A DNA stretch of 64,000 nt from Actinoplanes sp. L3-i22 (GCF_019704555.1 NZ_AP024745.1:5216501-5280500), one strand, 5' to 3'. Numbered from the stretch's first letter, positions 8,857 to 17,017 are shown. Program-made: numbers and translations. Notes: a model not told the origin generated them from the letters alone.

Positions 8857-9831
8857 TCAGCCGGCCTGGTCCGGCTGGTCCGGTGGCGGGGAGGGGAGGG
8901 CGGCGGTGAAGCGGGCGGCGACGGTGGCGACTGCGGCGTGTAGTTCTGGGCCGGCTTCGACGGTGAAGTCGACCGGGATGGTGGCCAGCCACTCCTGTGC
9001 GTACATCGCCGGATTGCGGGTGCTGCCGACCAGGACGCATCGGTCGCCGGCCGGCTCCAGCATGCCCATCGGTGCCCGGATCCAGGGTGCGACCTGCTCG
9101 AACGCCGCGTGGAACACGATTCGCACCGGGTACTGCCAGCCCTTGCCGAGATTTTCCTCCAGGACCGCTACCGGATCGAGCCCGTCCGGTGGCACGAACG
9201 GGTGCGGCGTCTGCCGGACTCCGCGAATCCGGTCGATCCGGTAGGTGCGGATCGCGTCGGCGCGGTGCGAGTGGCACAGCAGGTACCAGCGGCCGAACCG
9301 GACCACTACCGCCCACGGGTCCACCTCGGTCTCGAACTCCCCGCCACTCCCGGCGCGGTAGGCGACGATCACCCGCCGCCGTTCGGCGACGGCGGCCACC
9401 AGCGTGCTCGCGGTGGCCGGATCGGTCCGGGCCGCGGTCGGATCAGGAGCAATCGCGGCGTACGACCGGAGCGCCGCGGCCTGTCGGGCCACGCCCTCCG
9501 GCAGTGCCCGGATCACCTTCCCGAGCGCGGCACCCACCAGCTCGTCCGAGTTGCTCGCGTCCAGCACCGCCATGACCAGTGCCAACGCCTGCTCGGCGGT
9601 GAAAGTTACCGGCGGCAGCCGCATGCCGCGCCCGACCCGGTACCCGCCGTACGGCCCGCGTACCGACTCGACCGGGATCCCGGCCTCCCGAAGGATTTCG
9701 ACATAGCGGCGCGCGGCCCGTTCGGTCATGCCGAGCGCGGTCGCCAGCTGGGCGGCGGTCGTGCCGGGCCGCGCCTGCAGGATCTCCAGGGTCTGCAGCG
9801 CCCGGGCGGTCGGACTCGATCCGTTCGGCAT
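8857..9831 (-). CDS. YafY-type HTH/WYL-domain transcriptional regulator
   Basis: The product has 324 residues from the ATG at 9831. An upstream in-frame extension reaches 10020 but runs through the divergent hydrolase gene and is rejected. The N-terminal HTH_11 domain (ALQTLEILQARPGTTAAQLATALGMTERAARRYVEILREAG) is followed by a WYL domain (about 140-230; WAVVVRFGRWYLLCHSHRADAIRTYRIDRI) and a WCX-like tail. WYL proteins bind nucleic-acid-like or other small ligands. It is divergent from the alpha/beta hydrolase with 55 bp between starts, and that gene is its probable target. Confidence 0.88.
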   Translation of the reverse strand: MPNGSSPTARALQTLEILQARPGTTAAQLATALGMTERAARRYVEILREAGIPVESVRGPYGGYRVGRGMRLPPVTFTAEQALALVMAVLDASNSDELVGAALGKVIRALPEGVARQAAALRSYAAIAPDPTAARTDPATASTLVAAVAERRRVIVAYRAGSGGEFETEVDPWAVVVRFGRWYLLCHSHRADAIRTYRIDRIRGVRQTPHPFVPPDGLDPVAVLEENLGKGWQYPVRIVFHAAFEQVAPWIRAPMGMLEPAGDRCVLVGSTRNPAMYAQEWLATIPVDFTVEAGPELHAAVATVAARFTAALPSPPPDQPDQAG

Positions 9832-9886
9832 CCCGCGAACGGTACCGGAAGCCGATCGTCCGGAATGCGCTCTAGATTCGCTCCCC

Positions 9887-10558
9887 ATGAGCGAAGAAAA
9901 CATCCTTCTCGTCGGTGGCCTGTGGCTTCCGGCCCGTGCGTGGTCGGACGTCGTCACCGAGTTGGCCGGGCGCGGCCGCGTCGCGGTGCCGGTGACCCTG
10001 CCGGTCGGCCGGGACGACACCCTCGACGATCAGGTGAACGCGGTGCTGGCCGCCGTCGACGCCGCACCGGGCCGGACCGTCGTCGTCGGCCACTCGGCCG
10101 CCGGCACGCTTGCCTGGGCCGCGGCCGACGCGCGCCCGGACCGGGTCGCCAAGGTGGCGATGATCGGTGGCTTCCCGAGCGAGGACGGCAAGAAGTACGC
10201 GGACTTCTTCGAGATCACCGACGGTGTCATGGCGTTCCCGGGATGGGTCCCGTTCGAGGGTGCCGACGCCGCCGACCTGGACGCGACCGCCCGCGCGGCG
10301 TTCGCCGCGGCCGCCGAGCCGGTGCCGCAGGGGGTCGCGCAGGGCGTCGTCCGGCTGACCGACGATCGGCGCTACGACGTGCCGGTGACCCTGATCTGCC
10401 CGGAGTTCACCCCGGCCGAGGCCCGCGACTGGCTGGCCGCCGGCGAACTGCCCGAGCTGGCCCGCGCCAAGCATCTTGACCTGGTCGACATCGACTCGGG
10501 CCACTGGCCGATGCTGACCCGCCCCGCCGAGCTGGCCACCCTGATCGCGGCCCTTTAG
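9887..10558 (+). CDS. Alpha/beta hydrolase
   Basis: The product has 223 residues from the ATG at 9887. The nucleophile elbow GHSAAG (near residue 72), an N-terminal strand ILLVGGLWLPARAW and a late His in DSGHWPML fit a serine hydrolase of the alpha/beta fold. The substrate is unknown. It shares a 55-bp divergent promoter region with the WYL regulator, an arrangement that usually reflects direct control. Confidence 0.8.
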   Translation: MSEENILLVGGLWLPARAWSDVVTELAGRGRVAVPVTLPVGRDDTLDDQVNAVLAAVDAAPGRTVVVGHSAAGTLAWAAADARPDRVAKVAMIGGFPSEDGKKYADFFEITDGVMAFPGWVPFEGADAADLDATARAAFAAAAEPVPQGVAQGVVRLTDDRRYDVPVTLICPEFTPAEARDWLAAGELPELARAKHLDLVDIDSGHWPMLTRPAELATLIAAL

Positions 10559-10580
10559 GGGCTGTCCCAGGAGCGGTCCT

Positions 10581-10670
10581 AGGAGCGGGTGGCCTAGGAG
10601 CGGGTGGCCTAGGAGCGGGTGGCCTAGGAGCGGGCGGCCCAGGACCGGGCGGCCCAGGACCGGGCGGCGG
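10581..10670 (+). repeat. Six tandem 15-bp units between two genes
   Basis: Units of AGGAGCGGGTGGCCT begin at 10581 and repeat every 15 bp. The first three are identical, and the last three drift to AGGACCGGGCGGCCC. A partial unit precedes at 10569. The tract lies between the stops of the convergent hydrolase and MarR genes. Confidence 0.85.
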
Positions 10671-10696
10671 GGGCGAGCCTCAGGAGGAGGAGGGGG

Positions 10697-11155
10697 CTAC
10701 GAGCCGGCGCTGGTGTCGCGCAGGGAGTGGATCATGCTCTGCAGGACTTGGAAGGCGGCTGTCTGCTCCGGCCCGGTCAGGCCGGCCAGCATTCTGACCT
10801 CGACGGACCGGACCGCCGCGGACGCCTTCTCCAGGAGCTGCCGCCCCTGCGGAGTGAGCCGCGTGGGAAGAACCTTTCCCACCGGCGCCTCCGCCGGCCT
10901 GGTCACGTAGCCCTCCCGCTCCAGGGCCTGGAGCAGCACGTTCATCGACTGCCGGGTCACGAACGCGCCCCGGGCCAGCTCGGAGTTCGACAGGCCCGGC
11001 CGTTGCGCCAGCAGTTCGAGGCAGGAGTAGCGGGTCACGTTCATCCCGAGCGGCCGCAGCACCTCCTCCATCGCCGCGCGCAGGGCGCTCGACGCCTCTT
11101 TCAGCAGGTAGCCCAGGGAAGTTTCGAGATCTACGCCGGCCCCGTCTTGACTCAT
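10697..11155 (-). CDS. MarR-family transcriptional regulator
   Basis: The product has 152 residues from the ATG at 11155; the longer frame upstream overlaps the divergent VOC gene. It has a winged helix (LSNSELARGAFVTRQSMNVLLQALEREGYVTRPA, about 55-90) flanked by dimerisation helices, the MarR layout. Its own start codon is overlapped by one of two identical-type palindromes in the divergent promoter, so autorepression together with control of the VOC gene is likely. The ligand is unknown. Confidence 0.88.
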   Translation of the reverse strand: MSQDGAGVDLETSLGYLLKEASSALRAAMEEVLRPLGMNVTRYSCLELLAQRPGLSNSELARGAFVTRQSMNVLLQALEREGYVTRPAEAPVGKVLPTRLTPQGRQLLEKASAAVRSVEVRMLAGLTGPEQTAAFQVLQSMIHSLRDTSAGS

Positions 11156-11198
11156 GTCAGGATTCTGACATAGCCTCGTCCATGTCAGCAAACTGACA
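11155..11198. promoter_or_regulatory. Two MarR operators
   Basis: TGTCAGGATTCTGACA (11155-11170) and TGTCAGCAAACTGACA (11183-11198) are perfect 6-bp inverted repeats with 4-bp centres, spaced 28 bp centre to centre. The first overlaps the marR-type start codon, and the second precedes the Shine-Dalgarno of the VOC gene. This is the usual size and symmetry for MarR dimers. Confidence 0.8.
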
Positions 11199-11218
11199 CG
11201 ACAAGAAGGAGCAGCATC

Positions 11219-11587
11219 ATGCCCGTCACCGGCCCCGACTTCATCTCCCTGCAGGCCCGCGACCTGGACGCGTCGCAGGCGTTCTACGAGCGGTACCTCG
11301 GGCTGGTCCGCTCGCCGGCCGGCCCGCCGCACGCCGTCGTCTTCGAGACCAAGCCGATCGCCTTCGCCCTGCGCGGCATCGTTCCCGGCACCGACCTCGA
11401 CTCGGCCGCTCACCCCGGCATCGGCGCCGCGATCTGGCTGCACGCCACCGACGTCCAGGCCATCCACGACGCGCTCACCGCCGACGGCCACACCATCGTC
11501 GCCGCGCCGATCGACGGCCCCTTCGGCCGCACCTTCACCTTCGCCGACCCGGACGGCTACCGGATCACCCTGCACGACCGCGCCTGA
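11219..11587 (+). CDS. VOC-family (glyoxalase/bleomycin-resistance fold) protein
   Basis: The product has 122 residues from ATG 11219 with AAGGAG upstream. It shows the paired beta-alpha-beta-beta-beta modules of the vicinal oxygen chelate fold, beginning DFISLQARDLDASQAFYERYLGL and ending FADPDGYRITLHD. VOC proteins include dioxygenases, glyoxalases and drug-binding resistance proteins; the activity here is open. Control by the divergent MarR through two operators suggests induction by a small toxic or aromatic compound. Confidence 0.85.
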   Translation: MPVTGPDFISLQARDLDASQAFYERYLGLVRSPAGPPHAVVFETKPIAFALRGIVPGTDLDSAAHPGIGAAIWLHATDVQAIHDALTADGHTIVAAPIDGPFGRTFTFADPDGYRITLHDRA

Positions 11588-11714
11588 CCGGCCGGACCGC
11601 CGTCCGCTCGGACCCGGTTGGCAGCGGAAGCGTGGTCGGGTGCGACCGATCCGAGGAAGGTTCGCGGCCCAGCAGTCGATCGACCCGCCCGGGCTGCTGG
11701 GTAGTGGAGGGGTC

Positions 11715-11879
11715 GGGCTGCCGGGTGGTGGGCGAGGCGGCCTGCCGGGTGGTGGGCGAGGCGGCCTGCCGGGTGGTGGGCGAGGCGGGCTGCCGGGTGG
11801 TGGGCGAGGCGGGCTGCCGGGTGGTGGGCGAGGCGGCCTACTGGGTGGTGGACGGGCCGGGCTACTGGGTGGACGGGGC
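11715..11879 (+). repeat. 24-bp tandem repeat tract running into the ROK stop codon
   Basis: Five near-identical units (starting 11715, 11739, 11763, 11787 and 11811) share the core CTGCCGGGTGGTGGGCGAGG. Two further units (11835 and 11859) are degenerate, with CTACTGGGTGG. The TAG of the ROK repressor (11862-11864 on the minus strand) falls inside the last degenerate unit. The plus strand would read as Gly-rich protein, but there is no supported gene there. Confidence 0.85.
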
Positions 11880-13082
11880 GGCGCGGCTCAGGACCAGGTC
11901 GTGGGCGGCGGTGAGGCCGGACGCGATCGCGCCGAGCAGCACCCCGTCGGTGCCCAGCGTGGAGACCTCGATCCGCGGCGGCCGCAGCGCGACCAGGCTG
12001 ACCAGCCGGTCCCGCAGCGGCCCGGTCAGCAGGTCACCGGCGTGCCCGCCGAGGCCGCCGCCGAGGACGACCAGTTCCGGGTCGAGGACCGCGGTCACCC
12101 CGGCCAGCGCCCGGCCCAGGTAGTCGATCTCCCGGTCGACGGTCTCCAGCGCGGCCGGGTCGCCGGCCCGGGCGGCGTCCAGCACCTCCTTGGCGGTGGT
12201 GGCGGAGAGCAGGCCGAGCCGCCGGGCGGTGGCGACGACCGCGCCGGCCGAGGCGACCGACTCGAAACCGCCGCGGCGGCGGGACTCCGGCTGGTCGAGC
12301 AGCGGGTCGCCGTCGCCGACCGGCAGGTAGCCGACCTCGCCGGCGGCGCCGCGGGCACCCCGGTACAGCTTGCCGTCGATCATGACGCCCATGCCGGTGC
12401 CGGTGCCGATCGAGACGAACACGAAGTGCCGGACGTCGCGGCCCAGGCCGTACCGGGCCTCGCCGATCGCCGCGAGGTTGGCGTCGTTCTCCACCACGTA
12501 CGTCGCCTTGGTGATGTCGCCGAGCTGGGTGAGGCTGTCGGGTCGTTCCCAGCCGGGCAGGTTCGGCGCGAGGTGCAGCGAGCCGTCGGACTTGTCGTGG
12601 ATGCCGGGGGTGCCGTAGACCGCCAGGGTGATGTCGGTGCGGGTGATGCCGGCGGCCGCGGCCAGCTCGTCGGCGAGCCTGGTGAGCTGGGCGACCAGGT
12701 CCTGGTCGGAGGAGCCGCGGGAGGGCTCCTCCTTGCGGGCGACGATGGTGCCGACCAGGTCGGCCAGGGCGGTGCGGACGAACGCCCGCCCGATGTCGAC
12801 GGCCAGGACATAGCCGGCCTCGGGGCACACCTCGTACAAAAGTGCTGATCTTCCTGCCGGGCCGGCCCGGCGGCCGACCTGCCGCAGTAGCCCGGCGTCC
12901 TCGAGGTTGTTGAGGGTGATGCCCACGGTCGGTTTGGACAGCCCGGTGATCCCGGCGAGTTCCGGGCGGGACGCCTTGCCCAGGCGGAAGACCTCGGCGA
13001 ACACGGCTCGCTCGTTCATCACCCGGAGGACGGCCGTGGTACTGGCGGTCGCACTGCTCTGCACGGGACCAGGCTGCCACAC
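11862..13082 (-). CDS. ROK-family transcriptional repressor (NagC/XylR type)
   Basis: About 406 residues from GTG 13082; GTG 13064 is equally possible. I reject the longer starts at 13121 and 13190 because they would place the operator palindrome inside the gene. The N-terminal HTH (KASRPELAGITGLSKPTVGITLNNLEDAGLL) precedes a ROK sugar-kinase fold with FVSIGTGTGMGV and GARGAAGEVGYL. The Cys cluster that binds zinc in ROK kinases is absent (PLLDQPESRRRGGFES in its place). It is divergent from the XylF-type operon and probably represses it until sugar binds. Confidence 0.88.
   Translation of the reverse strand: MWQPGPVQSSATASTTAVLRVMNERAVFAEVFRLGKASRPELAGITGLSKPTVGITLNNLEDAGLLRQVGRRAGPAGRSALLYEVCPEAGYVLAVDIGRAFVRTALADLVGTIVARKEEPSRGSSDQDLVAQLTRLADELAAAAGITRTDITLAVYGTPGIHDKSDGSLHLAPNLPGWERPDSLTQLGDITKATYVVENDANLAAIGEARYGLGRDVRHFVFVSIGTGTGMGVMIDGKLYRGARGAAGEVGYLPVGDGDPLLDQPESRRRGGFESVASAGAVVATARRLGLLSATTAKEVLDAARAGDPAALETVDREIDYLGRALAGVTAVLDPELVVLGGGLGGHAGDLLTGPLRDRLVSLVALRPPRIEVSTLGTDGVLLGAIASGLTAAHDLVLSRAAPSTQ
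12833..12851 (-). repeat. Dispersed AT-rich element, weak copy
   Basis: Read on the minus strand, AGATCAGCACTTTTGTACG forms an AT-rich island in the ROK gene. It uses AGA, TCA, CTT and TTG codons that are rare in this genome. The two ends resemble the dispersed element, but the match is partial. Confidence 0.3.
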
Positions 13083-13085
13083 GCC

Positions 13086-13115
13086 TTCGTAAACTTCACT
13101 AACGAATTTCGTAAG
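13086..13115. promoter_or_regulatory. ROK operator region upstream of the XylF-type operon
   Basis: CTAACGAATTTCGTAAG (13099-13115) is a 17-bp palindrome with one mismatched pair. A further half-site TTCGTAA lies at 13086-13092. The half-site TTACGAA is typical in size for ROK repressors and lies between the ROK gene and the divergent importer. Confidence 0.65.
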
Positions 13116-13180
13116 GGTCATTGCCAAACGCACCGAGAGCGCGCCACGATGCTCCTCAATCCCCTTGGAAAGAGGTGCCC

Positions 13181-14248
13181 GTGAGAGCAATCAGCTTCGC
13201 CGTCGCCACGCTGCTCCTCCTCGGCGCGTGTAGCGCCGGGGACAAAAACGACAAATCGGGCAGCGACTCAAAAACTATCGCCATGTTTTTGCCTGAATCC
13301 AAGACCACCCGCTACGAGGCGTTCGACCGGCCGCTGTTCGAGGCCAAGGTCAAGACCCTGTGCGCGGACTGCAAGGTGCTCTACTTCAACGCCGACCAGG
13401 ACGCCGCCAAGCAACAGCAGCAGGTCGAGGCGGCCCTGACCCAGGGCGCGAACGCCCTGGTCCTGGACGCGGTCGACGCCAGCGCGGTGGCCTCCCTGGT
13501 CAACCAGGCCAAGCGCGCCAAGGTCCCGGTGATCGCCTACGACCGGCTGATCTCCGGCATCACCTACGACTACTACGTCAGCTTCAACAACGTCCGGGTC
13601 GGCGAGATGCAGGGCCAGGCGCTGCTCGACGCGCTCGGCAAGAACGGGACCACCGACAAGGGCCAGATCGTCATGATCAACGGCTCGCCGACCGACCCCA
13701 GCTCGGCCGACTACAAGACCGGCGCGCACAACGTGCTCGACGGCAAGGTCAAGATCGGCCGCGAGTTCGACACCCCGGACTGGAGCCCGGACAAGGCCCA
13801 GCAGGAGATGGAACAGGCGATCACCGCGCTGGGCCGGGACACCGTCACCGGCGTGCTGTCGGCCAACGACGGCATGGCCGGCGGCGCGATCGCGGCGATC
13901 AAGCGGGCCGGCTACGCCAAGCTGCCGCCGATCACCGGGCAGGACGCCGAGCTCGCGGCGGTGCAGCGGATCCTCACCGGCGAGCAGTACATGACCATCT
14001 ACCTCGACATCCGCAGCGAGGCCGAGAAGGCCGCCGAACTGGCCGTCGCGGTCGTGCAGAAGCAGACCCCGCAGGCGCCGACGCAGGTCGACAACAAGAC
14101 CGGGCAGATCCCGTCGTTCCTGCTCGACCCGATCGCGGTCACCGCCGACAAGGTCAAGGACACCATCGTCAAGGACGGTTTCTACCAGGCGGCCGACATC
14201 TGCACGGCGCCGGTCAAGGCCGCGTGCGACCGAGAGGGCATCAAGTAG
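13181..14248 (+). CDS. XylF-like sugar-binding lipoprotein
   Basis: The product has 355 residues from GTG 13181 with GGAAAGAGG upstream. A lipobox (LLGAC) follows the signal helix. The periplasmic-binding fold is of the XylF type: TIAMFLPESKTTRYEAFDRPLFEAKV, DAVDASAVASLVNQAKRAKVPVIAYDR, and ITGQDAELAAVQRI. Such proteins deliver D-xylose or related monosaccharides to CUT2 importers. No xylose isomerase gene is present, and the operon ends in a ROK kinase, so another sugar is possible. The linker codons near 13250-13290 are unusually AT-rich. Confidence 0.88.
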   Translation: MRAISFAVATLLLLGACSAGDKNDKSGSDSKTIAMFLPESKTTRYEAFDRPLFEAKVKTLCADCKVLYFNADQDAAKQQQQVEAALTQGANALVLDAVDASAVASLVNQAKRAKVPVIAYDRLISGITYDYYVSFNNVRVGEMQGQALLDALGKNGTTDKGQIVMINGSPTDPSSADYKTGAHNVLDGKVKIGREFDTPDWSPDKAQQEMEQAITALGRDTVTGVLSANDGMAGGAIAAIKRAGYAKLPPITGQDAELAAVQRILTGEQYMTIYLDIRSEAEKAAELAVAVVQKQTPQAPTQVDNKTGQIPSFLLDPIAVTADKVKDTIVKDGFYQAADICTAPVKAACDREGIK

Positions 14249-14979
14249 TGCTCTCCGCCAGCCACGTCTCCAAGCGCTACGGCGCGGTCCAGGCTCTCGA
14301 CGACGTGAGCCTGGACCTGGCCCCCGGCGAGGTCGTCGCCCTGGTCGGCGACAACGGCGCCGGCAAGTCCACCCTGGTCAAAGTGCTCTCCGGGGTGGTC
14401 ATTCCGGATCAAGGTCAACTTCAGAAAGACGATTCGCCGGTACGGATGAGCACACCGCACGACGCGCAACAGCTGGGCATCGCCACCGTCCACCAGGACC
14501 TGGCCCTGTGCGAGAACCTCGACGTGGTCGCCAACCTGTTCCTCGGCGCGGAACGTTCCCGCTGGTCGGTGCTGCGCCCGATCCGGATGGAACGCGCCTC
14601 GCGGGACCTGCTGACCTCGCTCGACGTGCGGATCCGGGACATCCGGGTGCCGGTGGCGATGCTCTCCGGCGGGCAGCGCCAGTCGGTGGCCATCGCCCGG
14701 GCCCTGGTCGCCGACCCGAGCGTGGTCATCCTGGACGAGCCGACGGCCGCGCTCGGCGTCGAGCAGACCGCCCAGGTCCTCGACCTGATCCGGCGCCTGC
14801 GCGACCACGGCCTGGCCGTGCTGGTCATTTCCCACAACCTTGCCGACGTACGGGCGGTCAGCGACCGCATCGTCGTCCTGCGACTGGGCCGCAACGCCGG
14901 GGAGTTCCGGACCGCCGAGTCCACCCCGGAGGCAGTCGTCGCCGCCATCACCGGATCCAGCACGGGAGACATCGCATGA
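14248..14979 (+). CDS. Sugar ABC transporter ATP-binding protein, single domain
   Basis: The product has 243 residues from a GTG overlapping the previous TAG by one base. It has Walker A GDNGAGKST, the signature LSGGQ, Walker B VVILDEPT and the switch His in VISHN. XylG and RbsA normally carry two ATPase domains in about 500 residues; this protein has one, so it should work as a homodimer (FrcA type). It energises import with the adjacent binding protein and permease. An AT-rich island encodes QGQLQKDDSPVRM in the region after Walker A. Confidence 0.92.
   Translation: MLSASHVSKRYGAVQALDDVSLDLAPGEVVALVGDNGAGKSTLVKVLSGVVIPDQGQLQKDDSPVRMSTPHDAQQLGIATVHQDLALCENLDVVANLFLGAERSRWSVLRPIRMERASRDLLTSLDVRIRDIRVPVAMLSGGQRQSVAIARALVADPSVVILDEPTAALGVEQTAQVLDLIRRLRDHGLAVLVISHNLADVRAVSDRIVVLRLGRNAGEFRTAESTPEAVVAAITGSSTGDIA
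14407..14445 (+). repeat. Dispersed AT-rich element, copy b
   Basis: GATCAAGGTCAAC at 14407 leads through an AAAGAC segment to GATTCGCCGGTACGG ending at 14445. It sits in frame in the ATPase gene at a point where homologues vary in sequence. Confidence 0.45.
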
Positions 14980-16124
14980 CGGCGCTGGCGCGCTTACGCC
15001 GTACCGAAATCGGATCTTGGCCCGTGGTCCTGGGTTTGGTCTTGATCGCGATCGTGTTCGGCTCGCTGAACGACCGGTTCCTGTCCGCCGAGAACCTCAC
15101 CAACCTGGCCCTGCAGATGGCCGCGACCGGCACGATCTCGCTCGGCATCATCATGGTCGTGCTGCTCGGCGAGATCGACCTGTCGGCCGGCTCGGTCAGC
15201 GGCCTGGCCGCGGTGATCATGACGATCCTGTCGGTCAACCACGGCTGGAACCCGCTCGCCGCGATCGTGGTGGCGCTGGCCGGCGCGGCGCTGATCGGGC
15301 TGCTGCACGGGTGGATGTTCACCCGGCTCGGCATGCCGTCGTTCGTCGTCACGCTCGCCGGGCTGATCGGCTGGCAGGGGCTGATGCTGTACCTGCTGGG
15401 CAGCGGCGGGACGATCAACCTGCCGTTCGACGGGTTCGTCGCCACCCTCAGCGACACCTGGCTGGCCACGCCGGTCGCCTGGCTGATCGTGGTCCTGATC
15501 GTCGGCGTCCGCACCGCGAGTGCGCTGATCACCCGCCGCCTGCGGATCGCCGCGGACCTGCCGGTCACGTCCACGATCCGGACCGCGCTGGGCCTCGGCG
15601 GGCTCGCGATCGCGCTGGCCGCCGTCGTGCTGATCCTGTCCGCCGACCGCGGCGTCCCGCTCCTGCTGATCATCTTCGCGACCCTGGTGGTCGGGCTGGA
15701 CCTGGTCCTGCAGCACACGCTGTTCGGCCGGCACATGTACGCGGTCGGCGGCAACGCCGAGGCGGCCCGGCGCGCGGGCATCAACGTCACCCGGATCCGG
15801 CTGATCGCGTTCGCCGCCAGCTCCACCCTGGCCGCCGCCGGTGGCATCCTGGCCGCCAGCCGGCTGGCCGCGGTCAACCAGAGCTCCGGCAGCAGCGACA
15901 CCCTGCTGATGGCGATCGCCGCGGCGGTGATCGGCGGCACCTCGCTGTTCGGCGGGCGCGGCCGGGCCTACGCCGCGCTGCTCGGCATCGTCGTCATCCA
16001 GGCGATCACCAACGGCATGCTGCTGCTCAACGTGGACTCGTCGGTGCGTTACATGGTGACCGCCGCGGTGCTGGCCGTCGCCGTCGCGCTGGACTCCCTG
16101 GCCCGCCGGGGCCAGCCCCGATGA
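14976..16124 (+). CDS. XylH/RbsC-type sugar ABC permease
   Basis: The product has 382 residues; its ATG overlaps the ATPase stop by four bases. Around ten transmembrane segments, the motif GEIDLSAGSVSGL and the late GGTSLFGGRGR are typical of the BPD_transp_2 (CUT2) permease family. It forms the channel for the XylF-type lipoprotein. The first 20 codons are interrupted by an AT-rich island (CGTACCGAAATCGG). Confidence 0.92.
   Translation: MTALARLRRTEIGSWPVVLGLVLIAIVFGSLNDRFLSAENLTNLALQMAATGTISLGIIMVVLLGEIDLSAGSVSGLAAVIMTILSVNHGWNPLAAIVVALAGAALIGLLHGWMFTRLGMPSFVVTLAGLIGWQGLMLYLLGSGGTINLPFDGFVATLSDTWLATPVAWLIVVLIVGVRTASALITRRLRIAADLPVTSTIRTALGLGGLAIALAAVVLILSADRGVPLLLIIFATLVVGLDLVLQHTLFGRHMYAVGGNAEAARRAGINVTRIRLIAFAASSTLAAAGGILAASRLAAVNQSSGSSDTLLMAIAAAVIGGTSLFGGRGRAYAALLGIVVIQAITNGMLLLNVDSSVRYMVTAAVLAVAVALDSLARRGQPR
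14999..15018 (-). repeat. Dispersed AT-rich element, copy c
   Basis: On the minus strand this reads AAGATCCGATTTCGGTACGG. It lies near the start of the permease gene in the orientation opposite to the gene, and GATCAAGACC follows further out at 15038-15047 on the same strand. Confidence 0.45.
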
Positions 16125-17017
16125 CCGGCGGAAAGGTCCTGGCGATCGACTTCGGCGGCACCAAGATCGCGATCGCCACCGCGGCCGTGGGCTTCACCGG
16201 CGGCCGCCCGGACACCGTGGTGCGCCTGCCGACGCTCGGCGCGGCCGGCGCCGAGCAGGCCGTCCGCCGCGCGTTCGACGCCGCCCGGACCCTGCTGGCT
16301 GGTCCGGCGGCGGCCGGTGTGTCGACCTTCGGCGTGCTCCGCGACGGGCGGGTCCACCTGGCCCCGAACGTGCCCGGCTGGGACGGGATGGCCCTGCCCG
16401 CCCTGCTCCGGGCCGAGTTCGGCGACGCGCCGGTCGCGATCGACAACGACGTCAACGCGGCCGCCTCGGCCGAGCTGCGCTGGGGCGCGCTGCGCGGGGT
16501 CGACACCGGCCTCTACGTCAACCTGGGCACCGGGCTGGCCGCCGCGCTGGTGGCCGGCGGCCGGGTGCTGCCCGGGGCGCACGGGGCGGCGGGGGAGATC
16601 GCCTACCTGCGGGACCGGGACACCGACGGGTACGCCGCGGACGGCGCCGCCCCGATGGAGGACGTGGTGTCCGGCGCGGCCCTGGCCCGGCGCGGCTCGG
16701 CGCTGCTCGGCCGGCCGGTGACCGCGGCCGAGCTGTTCCCCCTCGGGGCCGACCCACGGGTCGCGGCGCTGCTGGACGAGACGGTGGCGACGCTGTCCCG
16801 GACCATCGCCAACCTGTGCGTGATGCTCGACCCGGAACGGGTGGTGCTGGGCGGCGGGATGATGGGCGCGGCCGGGCACCTCATGCCCCGGGTGGAGGCG
16901 GTGCTGCGCAGGTCGGTGCCGTTCGCGCCGGCGCTGGTCGAGGCCCGGTTCGTCGACGACGCGCCGCTGGTGGGGGCGTTGGCGCTGGCTCTGGAGTGCG
17001 CTTCCGGCGAGTTGTGA
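16121..17017 (+). CDS. ROK-family sugar kinase lacking the Cys zinc motif
   Basis: The product has 298 residues from an ATG overlapping the permease stop by four bases. It has the ATP-binding motif IDFGGTK, the conserved IDNDVNAAA with the catalytic Asp, NLGTGLAAALV and GAHGAAGEIAY. The CxCGxxGCxE zinc site expected about ten residues further on is replaced by an Asp-rich segment (RDRDTDGYAADG). As the last gene of the import operon, it probably phosphorylates the imported sugar. It may instead be a zinc-independent member of the family. Confidence 0.88.
   Translation: MTGGKVLAIDFGGTKIAIATAAVGFTGGRPDTVVRLPTLGAAGAEQAVRRAFDAARTLLAGPAAAGVSTFGVLRDGRVHLAPNVPGWDGMALPALLRAEFGDAPVAIDNDVNAAASAELRWGALRGVDTGLYVNLGTGLAAALVAGGRVLPGAHGAAGEIAYLRDRDTDGYAADGAAPMEDVVSGAALARRGSALLGRPVTAAELFPLGADPRVAALLDETVATLSRTIANLCVMLDPERVVLGGGMMGAAGHLMPRVEAVLRRSVPFAPALVEARFVDDAPLVGALALALECASGEL

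Noticed and set aside
9832..10020. N-terminal extension of the WYL regulator
   Set aside because: It would overlap the divergent hydrolase and its promoter, and the sequence lacks any domain; the family normally starts just before the HTH.
10581..11879. Repeat tracts as a possible CRISPR array
   Set aside because: Units are directly adjacent with no variable spacers, and no cas genes are present.
11640..12848. 402-residue Gly-rich open frame on the plus strand, like a PE_PGRS protein
   Set aside because: It is produced by the 24-bp repeat and then runs antisense through the well-supported ROK repressor.
13083..13190. N-terminal extension of the ROK repressor
   Set aside because: It would put the operator palindrome within coding sequence and has no ribosome-binding site.
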